Assembly: GCF_905147045.1 (NCBI RefSeq)
Contig: NC_065897.1
Coordinates: 5,967,001 to 6,031,000, forward strand
Direction: 5' to 3'
DNA from: Nymphalis io
Taxonomy: Eukaryota; Arthropoda; Insecta; Lepidoptera; Nymphalidae
Length of the DNA stretch: 64,000 nucleotides
In this document: in pieces, positions 11,206 to 23,600 of the stretch
Position numbering within the stretch: the first letter of the stretch is position 1
Layout of the letters: the number at the start of each line of letters is the position of its first letter
The notes under the pieces: model-generated
The model's database searches: none
What the model was told of the DNA's origin: nothing
Seen by the model: the letters and a program-made list of their open reading frames with translations, nothing else
Program-made: the position numbers and the translations under genes

Positions 11206-11857
11206 TTTACCCAATACGAAATAAATTGTTGAAGGCAAAAGAGCAACGAACCTTAAATTATAGCAGACTACGTATTTCCTAACGATTTATGTTTTCACTT
11301 CAGTAATAATAACCATCCTCTATACTGCAATGTATGCAAAAAACGTTGCAAATATGTGCAATAACTGACACATATTATTATAGGTTTGTGTAAGACATGC
11401 GTGTACATAGGTATGCAGTCGTATTTTTATTACTAATAATATAATGATCGCTTTGCGTTTTTCGGATCTACTTAAAACTGTTAAGCATTTAAGAACTACG
11501 ACGTTCTCTTCGACAACGTTGGCATAATAAAATGGCACAATGGCATAAATATTCCAAATACCCTGCCCACCTATCCCAGAGATCTTTCTTAATAGGAAAG
11601 TTCCATATAGAAGTTCCAAATTACTTTTTACATGGAAACAAAATAAAAAAGTAAAGAAAAAGCAATCCTTATAATATTACTATGATGACGTTTTGAATAA
11701 TAGAAAAACAAAATGGACGATCTCTCATAGAATAAATTAATCCTGACGTTGAAATATACGATTTAATATTAATGATTGCATTATATGATAATCAAGCTAA
11801 AGTTACCATGTCTTAGTATAATCAATTTTAATAACTATGATTTTTTTATTATTAGTC
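11206..11857. other. AT-rich noncoding stretch
   Basis: No gene is recognised. The 99-codon frame on the minus strand at 11320-11619 has no motif or codon pattern that I can support. Confidence 0.4.
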
Positions 11858-12072
11858 GCGGGCCGTGTTAGCCCAGTGGAAAAAATTGATGGTCGGGGTT
11901 TAAAGGCTGGGTAAGCATCGCTGATTTTTCATGTCTTTGTGTTTATAATTTATCTTGTCGTTAACGGTGAAGACAAACTTGATGAAACTTGCATTGAAAA
12001 TTGCATTTTTCAATTGCGTGGCATCCTGCATGGGAGCAGCCTGAAGAATAAGCTTTAACTTTCTCTTCCATT
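11858..12072 (+). repeat. Diverged SINE family A (A4)
   Basis: A-box-like GTTAGCCCAGTGGAAAAAAT and a body with TGTTTATAATTTATCTTGTC match family A. The tail is eroded near CTTTAACTTTCTCTT. Confidence 0.6.
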
Positions 12073-12879
12073 CCTTCCATTCTGTTCCAAATCATTACGT
12101 CTTTTTTATTTCAAATAAAGACAGACAGACTCAATTGATAGTGATCAACCATAAAAATTGGCACTGTAAGAAATATAAACCATCCCTTACATAACTGCAA
12201 AATATTGCTTTTTGTCCTCATATTCGACCGATAGGTTAATGATCTACATAAACCAAAGATATCTTATTAAAAAAGATTATAACGTTCCGTCAATTTATTA
12301 ATTTTAGCACACAAGTACATAATATGGATAAAAAGAGGTCTTAATTGAATCTTAATTTTACATTAAATTAGCTTAGCAAAACAGCTTAACGTTGTAATTA
12401 TTTGTAAAATGACGATTCAAATTTAATCATTAACATTAATATTAGTTATCCTTTTTTTATTGTTACATAACTAAGTTTTTGTTTAGATGTTACAATTTTT
12501 TTATTTCTCGTTAACCTTATTTAAAATTTTCATTATGTATTGTTAATATTTAAATTAAAAAAAAAATCATAACTTACTTCTCCTTAACGTTGGCACATTT
12601 TTAAAGGCAGTTTTTTGAATAAATATTTTAATATTTAAATAATAAATAATGAAATAATTTTGCTGAGAATTAGATGAAACGTAATATTTAATATTTTAAA
12701 ATAATTTACATATTGTATTGAATATATATTTAAAATGGTCATCGACGACAATTGACAATCGACATTGACTTATTCACAGTGATAATTTTGTCCGTTTTAG
12801 ATATATATTTCAATATATCCACGCAAATAGCAAATAAATAAATAAATATTTAGTAAAATAAATAATCATCACATATTCT
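12073..12879. other. AT-rich noncoding stretch
   Basis: Very A/T-rich low-complexity DNA. I see no gene, RNA or clear repeat. Confidence 0.4.
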
Positions 12880-13109
12880 ACCGCAAAATAGCAGTACTTG
12901 GTATTGTTGTGTTACGGTTTGAAGGGTGAGTGAGTGAGCCAGTGTAATTACAGGCACAAGGGACATAACATCTTAGTTCCCAAGGTTGGTGGCGCATTGG
13001 TGATGTAAGCGATGGTTAACATTTCTTACAATGCCAATGTTTATGGATGTTGGTGACCACTTACCATCAGGTGGCCCATAGGCTCGTCCGCCTTCCTATT
13101 CTATAAAAT
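12880..13109 (+). repeat. SINE-like family B (B2)
   Basis: Clear copy with ATATTCTACCGCAAAATAGC, TTGAAGGGTGAGTGAGTGAG, CAGGCACAAGGGACATAACA, GGTTGGTGGCGCATTGGTGA and the end CCACTTACCATCAGGTGGCC. The 5' head is missing. Confidence 0.85.
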
Positions 13110-13265
13110 AAATATATGTTTCTTATTATTATAATAGTGTAAAGAAACGATGTATATACTATAGGCGCCATGCATACACAAGGGAGTAAAGAGCATCGGC
13201 GGAGATAGGACATGATGGCATAATAGAGCGTCATGTCGTTTGCTGTCACGGCATACGAATCTGTC
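13110..13265 (-). repeat. Unnamed repeat family F, copy 2
   Basis: In reverse complement this segment reads GACAGATTCGTATGCCGTGA, then a GACATGACGCTCT-like block, TATGCCATCATG, and CTCCCTTGTGTATGCATGG. The order matches the copy at 42760-42880, and the first part matches 1385-1500. It abuts SINE B2. Confidence 0.5.
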
Positions 13266-13314
13266 TTACCCGCGATGCCACAATAGACGTTTCACATTAA
13301 AACTTAAATAAAAT

Positions 13315-13450
13315 ACGTTGGTTGCCTGAAAGAGATCGCTATGTAGCGATAAGGTCGCCAAAATTTGCTACTTTTATTTAGGCGGTATCCATGTTCTGTA
13401 TTTTTTTTTCTCTTTGTGGTGTACAATAAAGTATAAAGTAAAGTAAAATA
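13315..13450 (+). repeat. 3' tail of a non-LTR retroelement
   Basis: TTGCCTGAAAGAGATCGCTA, GCGATAAGGTCGCC and the final GTGGTGTACAATAAAGTATA look like a widespread lepidopteran retroelement 3' end carrying its own polyadenylation signal. A related tail occurs at 52615-52755. Confidence 0.5.
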
Positions 13451-14130
13451 CACGACTTTAGTGATAATCACGACTGTTAATGTGTTTATTTATTTCTAAC
13501 GATAATGTACCACAACAAATAAAGTGAAAAACATTGAACGCTTCATTCGCGATATATGTATGTCTATTCGCACACATGTGAGATAATAAAAAAGACAATC
13601 AAAATGAATAATTACATTAAAACAATTGTAATTATCACAGCATATTTATTGCATCCGATCATTGTTGACTTATAAACCACAAGCCTAGTGCGTATTATAT
13701 ATGCGGCCATTATTCATTATAGCAAGTTAGCGTGTATCAGTAATTACTGCTTTATACCGTGTTAATAAGAACCGGTGGTCATTACACGATAAGAGAAAAT
13801 AATGACATCGTATTAATGCGATTACCGGACATAAAGAGACGTATATTTAAAATATAATTGTCATTGCGAATAAAAATTGATATAGGAGCTCACAGAATGG
13901 ATCATTTCTTCTTAGCTGTTCCGTGTCAAATCACGTCTATGTTGTCACCCGGCATTCACCCCAGTCACCCGTCACTAATATGAAATCTCCTTCAATCTCC
14001 TTCTCATCTCCTTCTATTTCTAAAATCTCCTTGTATTTCTGTGAAATTACTAATAATACTTCCTTAATTACGAGTTAACAAGCAAACAGACAGTTACTTT
14101 CGCATTTATATTAGTCTGAAATCTGATTTA
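13451..14130. other. AT-rich noncoding stretch
   Basis: No gene is recognised. A short tandem of CTCCTTC-like units lies at about 13984-14035. Confidence 0.4.
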
Positions 14131-14388
14131 TTGATGTTGAAGAAAGCGAAACATAAAATTATTATAATAAAATTTCATTCTTTTGGATATTTAAATTGCG
14201 AACAACGCTGGTACAATAATTGCTGCTTTATATACATCGATGACCTAAAAAAGTATAAACAAATGTTATTAAAAATAGATACTGACTACTGTACGAATCA
14301 TGACAGCGTGTATAAATTGGATAACCCGCGTGCGATCAGAGTGGGATGCGACCTTTTGGAACTGAAACACGCGCGGTCCGCCCGGTAG
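14131..14388 (+). other. Unrecognised open frame and CpG-rich block
   Basis: An 85-codon open frame with no family I recognise, rich in Lys and Ile as expected for random A/T DNA. From about 14320 to 14450 the DNA turns markedly CpG-rich (ACACGCGCGGTCCGCCCGGT). That suggests a regulatory block or an untranslated exon more than a protein. It lies 3.1 kb upstream of the first visible exon of ABCG gene 1. I do not claim a gene. Confidence 0.15.
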
Positions 14389-14450
14389 CGCTAACGTAGG
14401 CAAACGCGCGTCATTGCTCGCGAAACGTTCTAAGCTATTGTTCGAGAATT

Positions 14451-15169
14451 ACTTGCTAACGATACTTCGGTTGAGAACTGTCATTTTCCATATATACATA
14501 TATATTTTGACAAAGTTCCATCCTATTTATAACGCGCCGATTTATACAATTATATTACAACATAATGGGACGTTCAATTTTCGCAGCTAAAATAAATTTC
14601 TGTGTGTAATAACCTATTATGTATTCTTTTAAGTAACTTTTTACAATACATATTCCTATACATTTAGGTTTTTGCTTTACGTTTAAATAATCAAAATGCC
14701 ATTAAAGTCAAGAAAATTTAACAGAAACGATTGCTAAATATTGCTTAATTCTTTTTAAATAATAGTAAACAAAACGAACAAAGTTTATTTTATAATTCAA
14801 TTAGACAGACCATCGTTAACTTACAATCTTAAAAATATACTATATCAAAATGCATAGTAGCAAGGTACCGATACAATGAAAATTATTTTCGAAGTCAATT
14901 GGCACAAAAAATTATCGATAAATGAATTATTCATGCTGCGTCTATTCGGACGAACGTCGAACGTCATTAAACTTGAACAACAATCGGTACACGTCAACAC
15001 GGTTCGAGTGTATAATATTTGTCGAGTTTTAAAAAGGAATATAATATGCGTTTGCAAAAATTACATAATGTGGACAAACGTATAACGCCCGCTGGCGATT
15101 AGTCAAAACTACTTTTTTTCCAGTAATGAAATGAAAGTTGTGATTTTTGTTCGATAAAAAATAAAGTAA
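14451..15169. other. AT-rich noncoding stretch
   Basis: Overlapping 70-codon frames on both strands at 14845-15085 mirror each other and match nothing I recognise. No feature is supported. Confidence 0.35.
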
Positions 15170-15395
15170 ATAACAGCCTGCTGGGTTAAGATCTCCTCTC
15201 ATTTTTAAGATTAGGAGCTTACTACACCACTCTTTTCCGTTGCAGTTTGGTGGATACACGCGGCAGATTTTCATCTACTGAATGCAGATTTCCTCATGAT
15301 GTTTTCACCGTCGAGCATAAGATGACTTATAAACATAAATTAAGCATATGAAAATTCACTTGCACGAAGAATATAAAATTCACGTCTTCTAACCA
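15170..15395 (-). repeat. SINE family A (A5), diverged
   Basis: Reverse copy. It starts AACAGCCTGCTGGGTTAAGA, then GATTTCCTCATGATGTTTTC and AATTAAGCATATGAAAATTC. The tRNA-like head is eroded. Confidence 0.65.
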
Positions 15396-15584
15396 ATTTG
15401 CTATCTCTTTTCATTTTACTATTTCTGTTTCATTTGCGGATATAACGCTTTTAAAAATGACGGACCCACCGTTTTAAAACTTTTAAAACAATCGCTTAAT
15501 TTCAATAAATAAGCAATTCTACTCTAATACTAATATCTGAAAAAATAGTAATATAATAATTTTTTTTTTTAATTTCTAACAGCT

Positions 15585-15870
15585 AAACGGCCTGGCATAT
15601 GGCCGCTTGATGGTAAGTGGTCACAACCGCCGATAGACATTTGCACTGTCAGAAAAAACAAATATCCCTTACAATGTGTATGCGCCACCAAACTTGGTAA
15701 CTAAAATATTGTATCTCTTGTGCCCGTACATAACCTCATCCGCCAAACCGGAGGTGTGAGCAATACCAATTATGCTACTTGGCAGTATAATAGGTATGTG
15801 ATAAATGGGTGGTACGTACCACCCACTCATCATCATACGGGCGTGCACAAAGCTTTACCATACCATCAAC
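15585..15870 (-). repeat. SINE-like family B (B3)
   Basis: Reverse copy with GATGGTAAGTGGTCACAACC, TGCGCCACCAAACTTGG, GGTGGTACGTACCACCCACT and GCACAAAGCTTTACCATACC, in the order expected for family B on the minus strand. It has diverged internally. Confidence 0.8.
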
Positions 15871-16397
15871 ATACATAAGTGACGCTGTCGACTTAGTAAG
15901 AGTACGGCGTAATTAAAAATACCATTACTAAGCAAAATAGGATTTAGCAACAATTACCTTTTAAACCGCGGTCGTAACTCACCTCACAGCTACTAGAAGA
16001 GAGCAAAGACCTATCCTGTATAGGAAAGAGCTAGAACTAGGTTAACATCCTACCGAGGCTTACGAGCCCGTATAAAAACAAATATTTTTTATTTATTTTT
16101 AGCAAAATCTATTTTAGATATCTTATTGAATTCGATACCAGTATCTGTTGTCGAGGAGTTGTTTTGACAACATCAAATATATAAAATAAATAAAATCGCA
16201 GACAAATTAGTATATCCATAATATAAAAAGTCAACAATACTGCACTTTAATTTAATGGAATGTTGAATGACCAATAAATAAAAAAGACATATATATGATT
16301 AACACCACGTTGTCATGTAAATCTATATATATATATATTATATTAGAGATTTAGATCCTTCCAATGTAAGTTGAGCACAGATCTATATGATCAATCA

Positions 16398-16545
16398 TAT
16401 TAAATAGGGTTCAGCTTATGCTGGACACTCGTCAGTTAAGCGCGCCTACGCGTTTATGTAAAGTGCGCCGACTGCCGCGCTGTTGCCTATAGCATTGAGC
16501 TATATGCAGCGAACGAAGACGCGCGGCGGTCTCTGGTAACAGGGA
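16398..16545 (+). promoter_or_regulatory. Possible promoter/5' leader region
   Basis: An arthropod-type initiator TCAGTT lies at 16432-16437, with a TATTAAATA element at 16398-16406, slightly far upstream for a TATA box. They are followed by about 100 bp of CpG-rich sequence (GCGCCGACTGCCGCGC) ending near possible donors (GGTAACAG, TGGTAAAA). It lies 1 kb before the first visible exon of ABCG gene 1 and could be its transcription start. No coding start that joins in phase was found, so this is a weak inference. Confidence 0.25.
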
Positions 16546-16664
16546 TCTGGTAAAATATATTTTGTCAGAGTGGCTTATTAAAAAAAATGTACATATTACG
16601 GATTAAAAAAACAGAACAATATATATAAAACGTACTTCTTTTGTTTTTCGATACAATACGTGTT

Positions 16665-16900
16665 ACTAGCTATTACCCGCGACTTCGCTCGTAAAGGATA
16701 AATGTTGTATGCAATTCTGTGATTTTAAATTAAGAAGCATGAAATGTCATTCTGAATAAAAAATGTTACAAAAACGGAAAATTTATTCCCTTTGAGAGCT
16801 TCCGTTTCGTGCGCTGCGTAAACGGTTAAAGTTAGACAAAAATCATGTGTGATGGAATTGTTCCTCTTGAAAAGTCCACGATGGCATACGTGGTTTCATT
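16665..16900 (-). mobile_element. Helitron-like (Lep1 type) fragment
   Basis: It begins ACTAGCTATTACCCGCGACT, the reverse of a typical lepidopteran Helitron 3' end. It contains TTCCGTTTCGTGCGCTGCGT and CTTGAAAAGTCCACGATGGC. A related interior occurs at 35285-35405. Confidence 0.45.
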
Positions 16901-17329
16901 ATATTCAAATAAGTGAAAAAAACAACAAAATAGCTTGTAATTTGTTTTTACTAATTTATTAATATTTATAGTAAATAATAATTAATCATATTAAAAGGTT
17001 AATTAGCCCACTTATCTCCTCTTCTATCATTTAAAAGTCTAACTGAATGATAACTATATGAAATCTAATGTATAACACAATTTTTCCACTATTTACGTAA
17101 TTATGTAACTTTATCTTTTACTACATAATAAAAAGAACTAGTAGATGCTGACCATTTTGTCCTTAATTACAAGCTAGATGTTACTTTCTGCTTACGAAAT
17201 AGGGCCAATGGGCGTATTATTTATGAATAAATTTTAACTTTATGATACTAACCTTTATTTTTCTTTAATTTTACAGTACAATATTTTTATATGGCTACTC
17301 ATGCTTCATATTGATTATGATTTATCATT

Positions 17330-17460
17330 GATGATGTCCCCCTAACCGATTTCTCCATCCGATTCCTGCGCAGGACATTTTGAAGTGCACAAGTGTCGCA
17401 AAGATGCATTCTCTATTCCCTCGCTCTCATAATCCTATGGAACAAAATATTTATAGGTGT
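17330..17460 (-). repeat. Fragment of SINE family D (D3)
   Basis: CTAACCGATTTCTCCATCC, then GAAGTGCACAAGTGTCGC, and CCCTCGCTCTCATAATCC match the reverse of family D. The tRNA-like head is missing. It ends 70 bp before the first visible ABCG exon. Confidence 0.6.
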
Positions 17461-17528
17461 ATATTATTACATAAAAATGTCGAATATATCAAATTGTTTA
17501 AACTAAGTATATTATTTTATTGTTACAG

Positions 17529-17646
17529 AAACTAGGAATATTTTAAAGGGTGTAAATGGATGCTTTAAACCGGGACAGCTCACGGCCATCATGGGTCCAT
17601 CCGGTGCTGGAAAAACGACTCTGCTGAACATTCTAGCCGGGTATTC
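17529..17646 (+). CDS. ABCG gene 1, exon with Walker A
   Basis: Acceptor TTGTTACAG and donor GTAAGTAA. The frame enters in phase 1 and reads through ILKGVNGCF and [11 protein letters not shown] to LAGY. It aligns exactly with gene 2 exon 41612-41729, including both intron phases. Confidence 0.93.
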
Positions 17647-20600
17647 GTAAGTAAATTAATATAATAATCTTTCAAATAATAACTAAGTTTAAAAAAATAT
17701 TATAATGCATAACAATCTACAGCATTTAAAATGTATTTAATAGTTTACAATTTCATTCAATAAGATTTAAATTTAATTGTTTCTTAGTTTAGATTCTCGT
17801 TTGCTTCGATATTATCTTAAACAACTCTAATACGATAAAAATTTTTCTTATAATTAAACAAAGATTTTATTTATATTCGAACTAAAAACAATGACTAAAC
17901 TAAAATAAATAAAAAACAGTATTGTTTTCCTCTAGAACGAAAGGAGCGAAAGGCGAAATAACAGTGAACGGCGTGTGTACATGCGCGTCGCAGTCCACCG
18001 GACGAGGGGGCGCGAGATATATCCGCCAGCACGATGATCTCCGCGTACACCTTACCGTTTATGAGTCCATGTCTCTCGCCGCAGCTCTTAAACTGGCCGA
18101 TTTCAAGTCACAAGAACGCAAAGAGAAAGTAAGTCAGTATTCACTTAACATAGATAGTGAAAGTTGTGTCATTATTATAAAAGTGACCACTCATCAATCA
18201 TTATATTATATAACAAACGTAATAATATTCGATTAAAAAAAAATCTTAGTCGAGACTAATTTAAATTGTAAATCATAATCATACGAGCTTATTAAATAAA
18301 GCAAGTTATTTTATGTTCAAGCAGATAAACCACATAGAAAGTATTAACCCGATTGCTATGAAACTTTAACGTAATGATAAATTAAGCTACGGTTTGGTTC
18401 ACATTTAACTGCAACTCACGTAGCACGTATGGGAATCTCTTGATTATTCCAATTCATAAAACATCGATACATTTTAGTATTCAGCTGCAAAAATCTGGAA
18501 TGCGCCTCTTCCACCTCTCTGCGTATAAATACAAAACACACATAAAATTTCATATGAAATTTATTGATTAATAAATTTGCTTGACTTAAACAAGCACCTA
18601 TGATATGTTATAAATAGAATATTTACATTGAGGTATTAATTTTAATTATTATTTTATTTGTAGGTATTGGAAGTGTTGGCACTTTTGGGTCTTAGTAAAA
18701 CTTCTCGGACACTTTGCAGAGATCTATCCGGTGGTCAAAAAAGGAGACTAGCTGTGGCTCTTGAGCTATTGTCTGACCCATCATTATTGTTTCTTGATGA
18801 ACCAACTACGTAAGTAATTATAGCCATCAGTAGTATTCATTAGTAAGGGTTACTATTAGCTGATCTTTACCGATGAAATCCACTTATCCATATTGTAAAA
18901 TAACGATTCTAATTGCTTATATAATGGAATCCTTATAAGAATTGAACGTCGATGACCACCATATGTCAAAGGGAACTTGAAAAGTACAGTTTGTAAAAAA
19001 AATATTTTGCATACACAGATGTGAATATTTTGCCAACCCTACAAAATGCAAACAAAGTGGCCAAGCGACTTGCTTAATCTGAATATTTACGAATATTTTA
19101 ATCAAAATCATTTATAGTAACTATTTGTATATTTTAGTGGATTAGATTCATCAGCATCGACATCCCTAATTGCCCTTCTCAACGGCTTAGCACGTGGAGG
19201 CCGAACGCTAGTGGCCACAATACATCAACCCTCTGCACTCCTGTTCGATAAGATTGACTCTATCTACTGTTTAACATCTGGGAATACGCTATACTCTGGA
19301 CCACGAATGTACCTCCTCGATTCTCTGGCCAGCGCTGGTTTAAGATGTCCACCATATCATAACCCAGCTGATTTCTGTAAGTGATCATTTCTTTAAATTG
19401 TTATTTTTTTAAACTACGCTTTTTCTGTGAATATCGTTTAGTAAACAAATGGTTGCCAAAAGTTATTAAATTAAAATTTACTTATTACAATAAAATTGAT
19501 TGACGAGCCGGTTGGCGTGGTTGATAGAACACTTGCCTTTCACGCCGAAGGTTGTGGGTTCGATTCCCACCCAGGACAGACATTTGTGTGCATGAACATG
19601 TATGTTTGTCCTGAGTCTGGGTGTAATTATCTATATAAGTATGTATTTACAAAAAAAAAAAAAGTAGTATATGTAGTATATCAGTTGTCTGGTGTCCATA
19701 GCACAAGCTTTGTACAAGCTTAATTTTGGATCAGATGGCCGTGTGTGAAAAATGTCCCAGGATATTATTAATTGATATTCAACCGTGTATATTGATTGGC
19801 AAACCGTAACTAGCCTACCGTACTGTTTTCTAGCAATCAACCTTCAATTTTATCGCGATAAACCAATGACATTGAATATAGTTAAGTATTACTGCATTAT
19901 TTTCAATAATAATTAATTCAAACCTTTATTCAAATGTTGAATATTAACTTGATAATAAGTATTGAAACGATGAATATACAATATTGATAGAAATAGGTAT
20001 ATTGTATTTGCATATTTTTTTTTACAAAATAGATCGAAACTTTACTATCAACTTACAAAATATAACAATTATATTTAAAATTAAATATTTTACTTCGATG
20101 TATCACATTCATGTGTAAATAAACAAATGCGTGATTAAAAAGTTCTTCTAAATTGCCTTGTATCGCCATGATGTGTTATTGAATTTGAAGCAAATCTATT
20201 AATATCGATGGTTGTGCTTCACAAGGTAATCCCTTTAATGGATATGATTGGAGGATATAAAGTGTGGTCCATGTCGAAGTGTCAGTTTTTTCCTCCATCG
20301 ACTTACCAATGAGGAAAGTAAAAAAAATATTTAATATTTATTATGGAGAAACCTTCTCAATCGCCATTTATCTTTGTAATATAATTTTCTTTGGTTTTAA
20401 AAGTATTAATGTCAGTAAATACCGATCAGCTTCACAAATATTAGCTCTCTGAAATAGTATATTAGGCAATAGTCCAATGTATTAAGATATATATGTATAA
20501 GATATTTTTCTCGGTGGTAGGGCTTTTTGCAAGCCTGTCTAAGTAGGTACCACCCACTCATCAGATATTCAACCGCTAAATAGCAATACTTAGTATTATT

Positions 20601-23600
20601 GCGTTCCGGTTTGAAGGATGAGTCAGTCAGTGTAACTACAGGCACAAGGGACATAACATTTTCGTTTCCAAGATTGATGGCGCATTGTTGATATAAATAA
20701 TGGTTAATATTTCTTACATCGCCAATTTTTTGCGGGTGGTGGTGACAACTTTACATCAGGTGCCCTATTAGCCCGTCCCCCTACCTATAACATGAAAAAA
20801 TTAAAATGTCCTGTTTAAAATGCGCTTTCACTATTTCTACCTGTGACATAAGTTCTAGACTTGCCTAACACGTTTCTTTATTTGATTAATAATTATGTAA
20901 ATAAAATGAAATCATTAATACATAATAGTTAATAAAAATGAAAGTTGAGTGGTTAGCGATTTATATTTTTTGACGATAATAGAATTCTAACGCCTGCGCA
21001 CCACTTTTCGTTCGAAGTGTCCAATCAATATAATAAGGAAAACGTTAAAAGAGGTAAATTATTGAAATGTAAATAAATATAATATGCTATTTTTAATTTT
21101 ATTAATATCATTATATGAAATTGCGATTGTTTTTGACGTATTACGCTGAACGGCATTACAATATTGTACGCATTTATATACAAAATATAAATTTCGTTCA
21201 GCTCCCAACCCATCTCATAGGAAGCACATTTTTTTCTCAACTCAGAGGTGCTTGCCCCAAGATTGAACCTGCGATCATATTTATAAATTTAGAAAATGAG
21301 TATATATAATATAAGAATTAAATAACCTTAGATCAAAGGTCTTACTGACCTTATTCTAGGATCTTAGTCTTGTATCTAAGCGAATAATTAATTGTAATTT
21401 GCGTGCCTTTAAAAATAAAATAGCAAAAACGTTGTAATGATTTTTTGTAATAAGTATTTTAATATCTTTTTTTTAGTAATGGAAGTAGCTTCTGGTGAAT
21501 ATAATATTGATCTTAACGGGGCTGCTAAAGCGATGCTTCAGTACAAGCCCGAATCTACCTCCAAGGAATGGGAAGATGTGCCAGTTATATCAACGTTCTC
21601 TAATGCACTCAGTAAGACCCAGTTTTTTTTAAATATTTTATAAATATAACGTATATAAAACACTTTTGTTATTACGCATTTTTAAAAAAGTAAACATATA
21701 AATATATTCGTATATTAAAAGCTCATTCAGAGCCATCATTAAAAGTCACCTAAATTACAGTTTAAAATAAAGATCTATTTAAAAAAAATATAGGTATGGA
21801 TACAGAAATGAAAGACAAACAACTACGAAGCGACAAGAAATATCAACAGAACTATTCAAACAGACCATCTGGATACTTCAAACAGACGTGGATTCTTCTT
21901 TATAGAAATTACTTAATAACAACGAGGAATTACGTGAGTTCAACATATTTATTATTGTTTTTATTATTGTTACCAACTCTCAAAGCTATTCCTAATGTTT
22001 TCTAATTTTAAGTACAGAATAATGGGCTACATAGAACGTTTATATTGAAGGACAAATATACAAAGAAAATGTCTTCGTTTTTTGGGATAGGAACCTTCGC
22101 GGGCGTAGGCAGAACCACTCAGCAAAGTAATAATAATCAAAAGTATGGTTTAGCAATGCATAGAGGAAAAACATAACATCATTCATTTTTATTTAATAAT
22201 GTGAAGACTAACTGTTCAATACACAAACTAGTTTTTCCGTCTATTAAAAAAAAGTCGGTTTAAACTTTGAATTTTCGACTACTAAGTGCTGAGCTGAGGG
22301 CTCATCTCCCTTTGACAAGATTAGTTAGTTAGTAGCTTAGTCCACCGTGCTGCACCAATGCGAGTTAGTGGATACACATATGGAAAAATTTTAGTAAAAT
22401 TAGATACATGCAAGTTTCCTTACGATTTTTTCTTTCACCGTCGAAAACGAGATTAATTATAAACACATATTAAGTACATGAAAATTCAGTGGTGGTAGGC
22501 CTGGCGTTGAACCCGCAACTCGGTTAAAAATTCACTGAGCAATCTCAATCCGTCTATTGTATTAATATAGCCATAAATAATCGCGATCAAACTCAACACT
22601 AATTTTTATAATTTTCTTTGTAAATGTTACAGTCTCTATTCCTGTATCGAGTGGCAGCTCACGTAGTAATCGCCCTAATATTTGGATATTTGTACTCGGG
22701 AGTTGGCAGCGAGGCCAGCAGTGTCCTTGGAAATTATGTCTACTTGTACGGCTCGATGTTGCTCGTGGTTTATACGGGAAAGATGTCTGTTACATTGTCG
22801 TGTAAGTTTCAAATATCATACTTAATTAGTATCGACTTCTTAAAATTCGCGTTGGCATCAGAGAAAATATATTAAGGCACACATTACTGTTGGCCTTCCA
22901 TGTGGGTTTAAATATAATATTCCGAGATAATAATTACATTAAATTGTTTGGAAATAATATACCTATATTATAACTAATGTGTATAAATTGTTCGGTTTGT
23001 AATCACGATAACAGTTATTTATTAACATCTCGGGATATAAAAGATTATATTATATACTATGGTATATCCTTCAGTGGAAATTAGCAAGCACTTATGTATT
23101 AAGCATTAAGCAAGGATGTGAACAATTTCAATAAGGTCCTTACGGAAAGATTAACCTCTATAGTTTTTACTTCTGGTTGAACACAATATCAATTATTAAG
23201 TAAATGACTTTTTTGATAAAAAAAACTAAATATTCAAATAATATAGTAATTATTTTAATAAAAAAATAATATTTTGTTTCAGTTCCTCTGGAGATGGATA
23301 TATTAAAAGGCGAATACTTCAACCGATGGTATAATTTAGGACCTTATTTATTTTCAATATTAGCAGTGGAGTTACCATTCCAGGTAATTTAATTCGGCTT
23401 TAATTGATTGATAAATATACTTTCGCACATAGGTGTAATCATTGTATAAAATTGTCAGTTATTCTCTTATACAAATATAAAATTTAATTACCAGAAAAAG
23501 GTTTCACTTAAAACCTAATAGTTTACTCTCTTGTCAAATTTTATGTATTTTAATCTGTTTATTTATTTGGACATGATTGTATAAACATTTTTAAGCCTTA

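Noticed and set aside
14131..14388. 85-codon open frame upstream of ABCG gene 1
   Set aside because: Lys/Ile-rich composition is expected from A/T-rich DNA, with no recognised motif. It was kept only as a low-confidence note because of the CpG-rich end.
19503..19575. tRNA-like sequence with A-box and B-box words
   Set aside because: It is followed by a fixed non-tRNA body repeated elsewhere and shows no proper cloverleaf end. It is the head of SINE family C. The same reasoning applies to the heads at 7550, 46488 and in family A.
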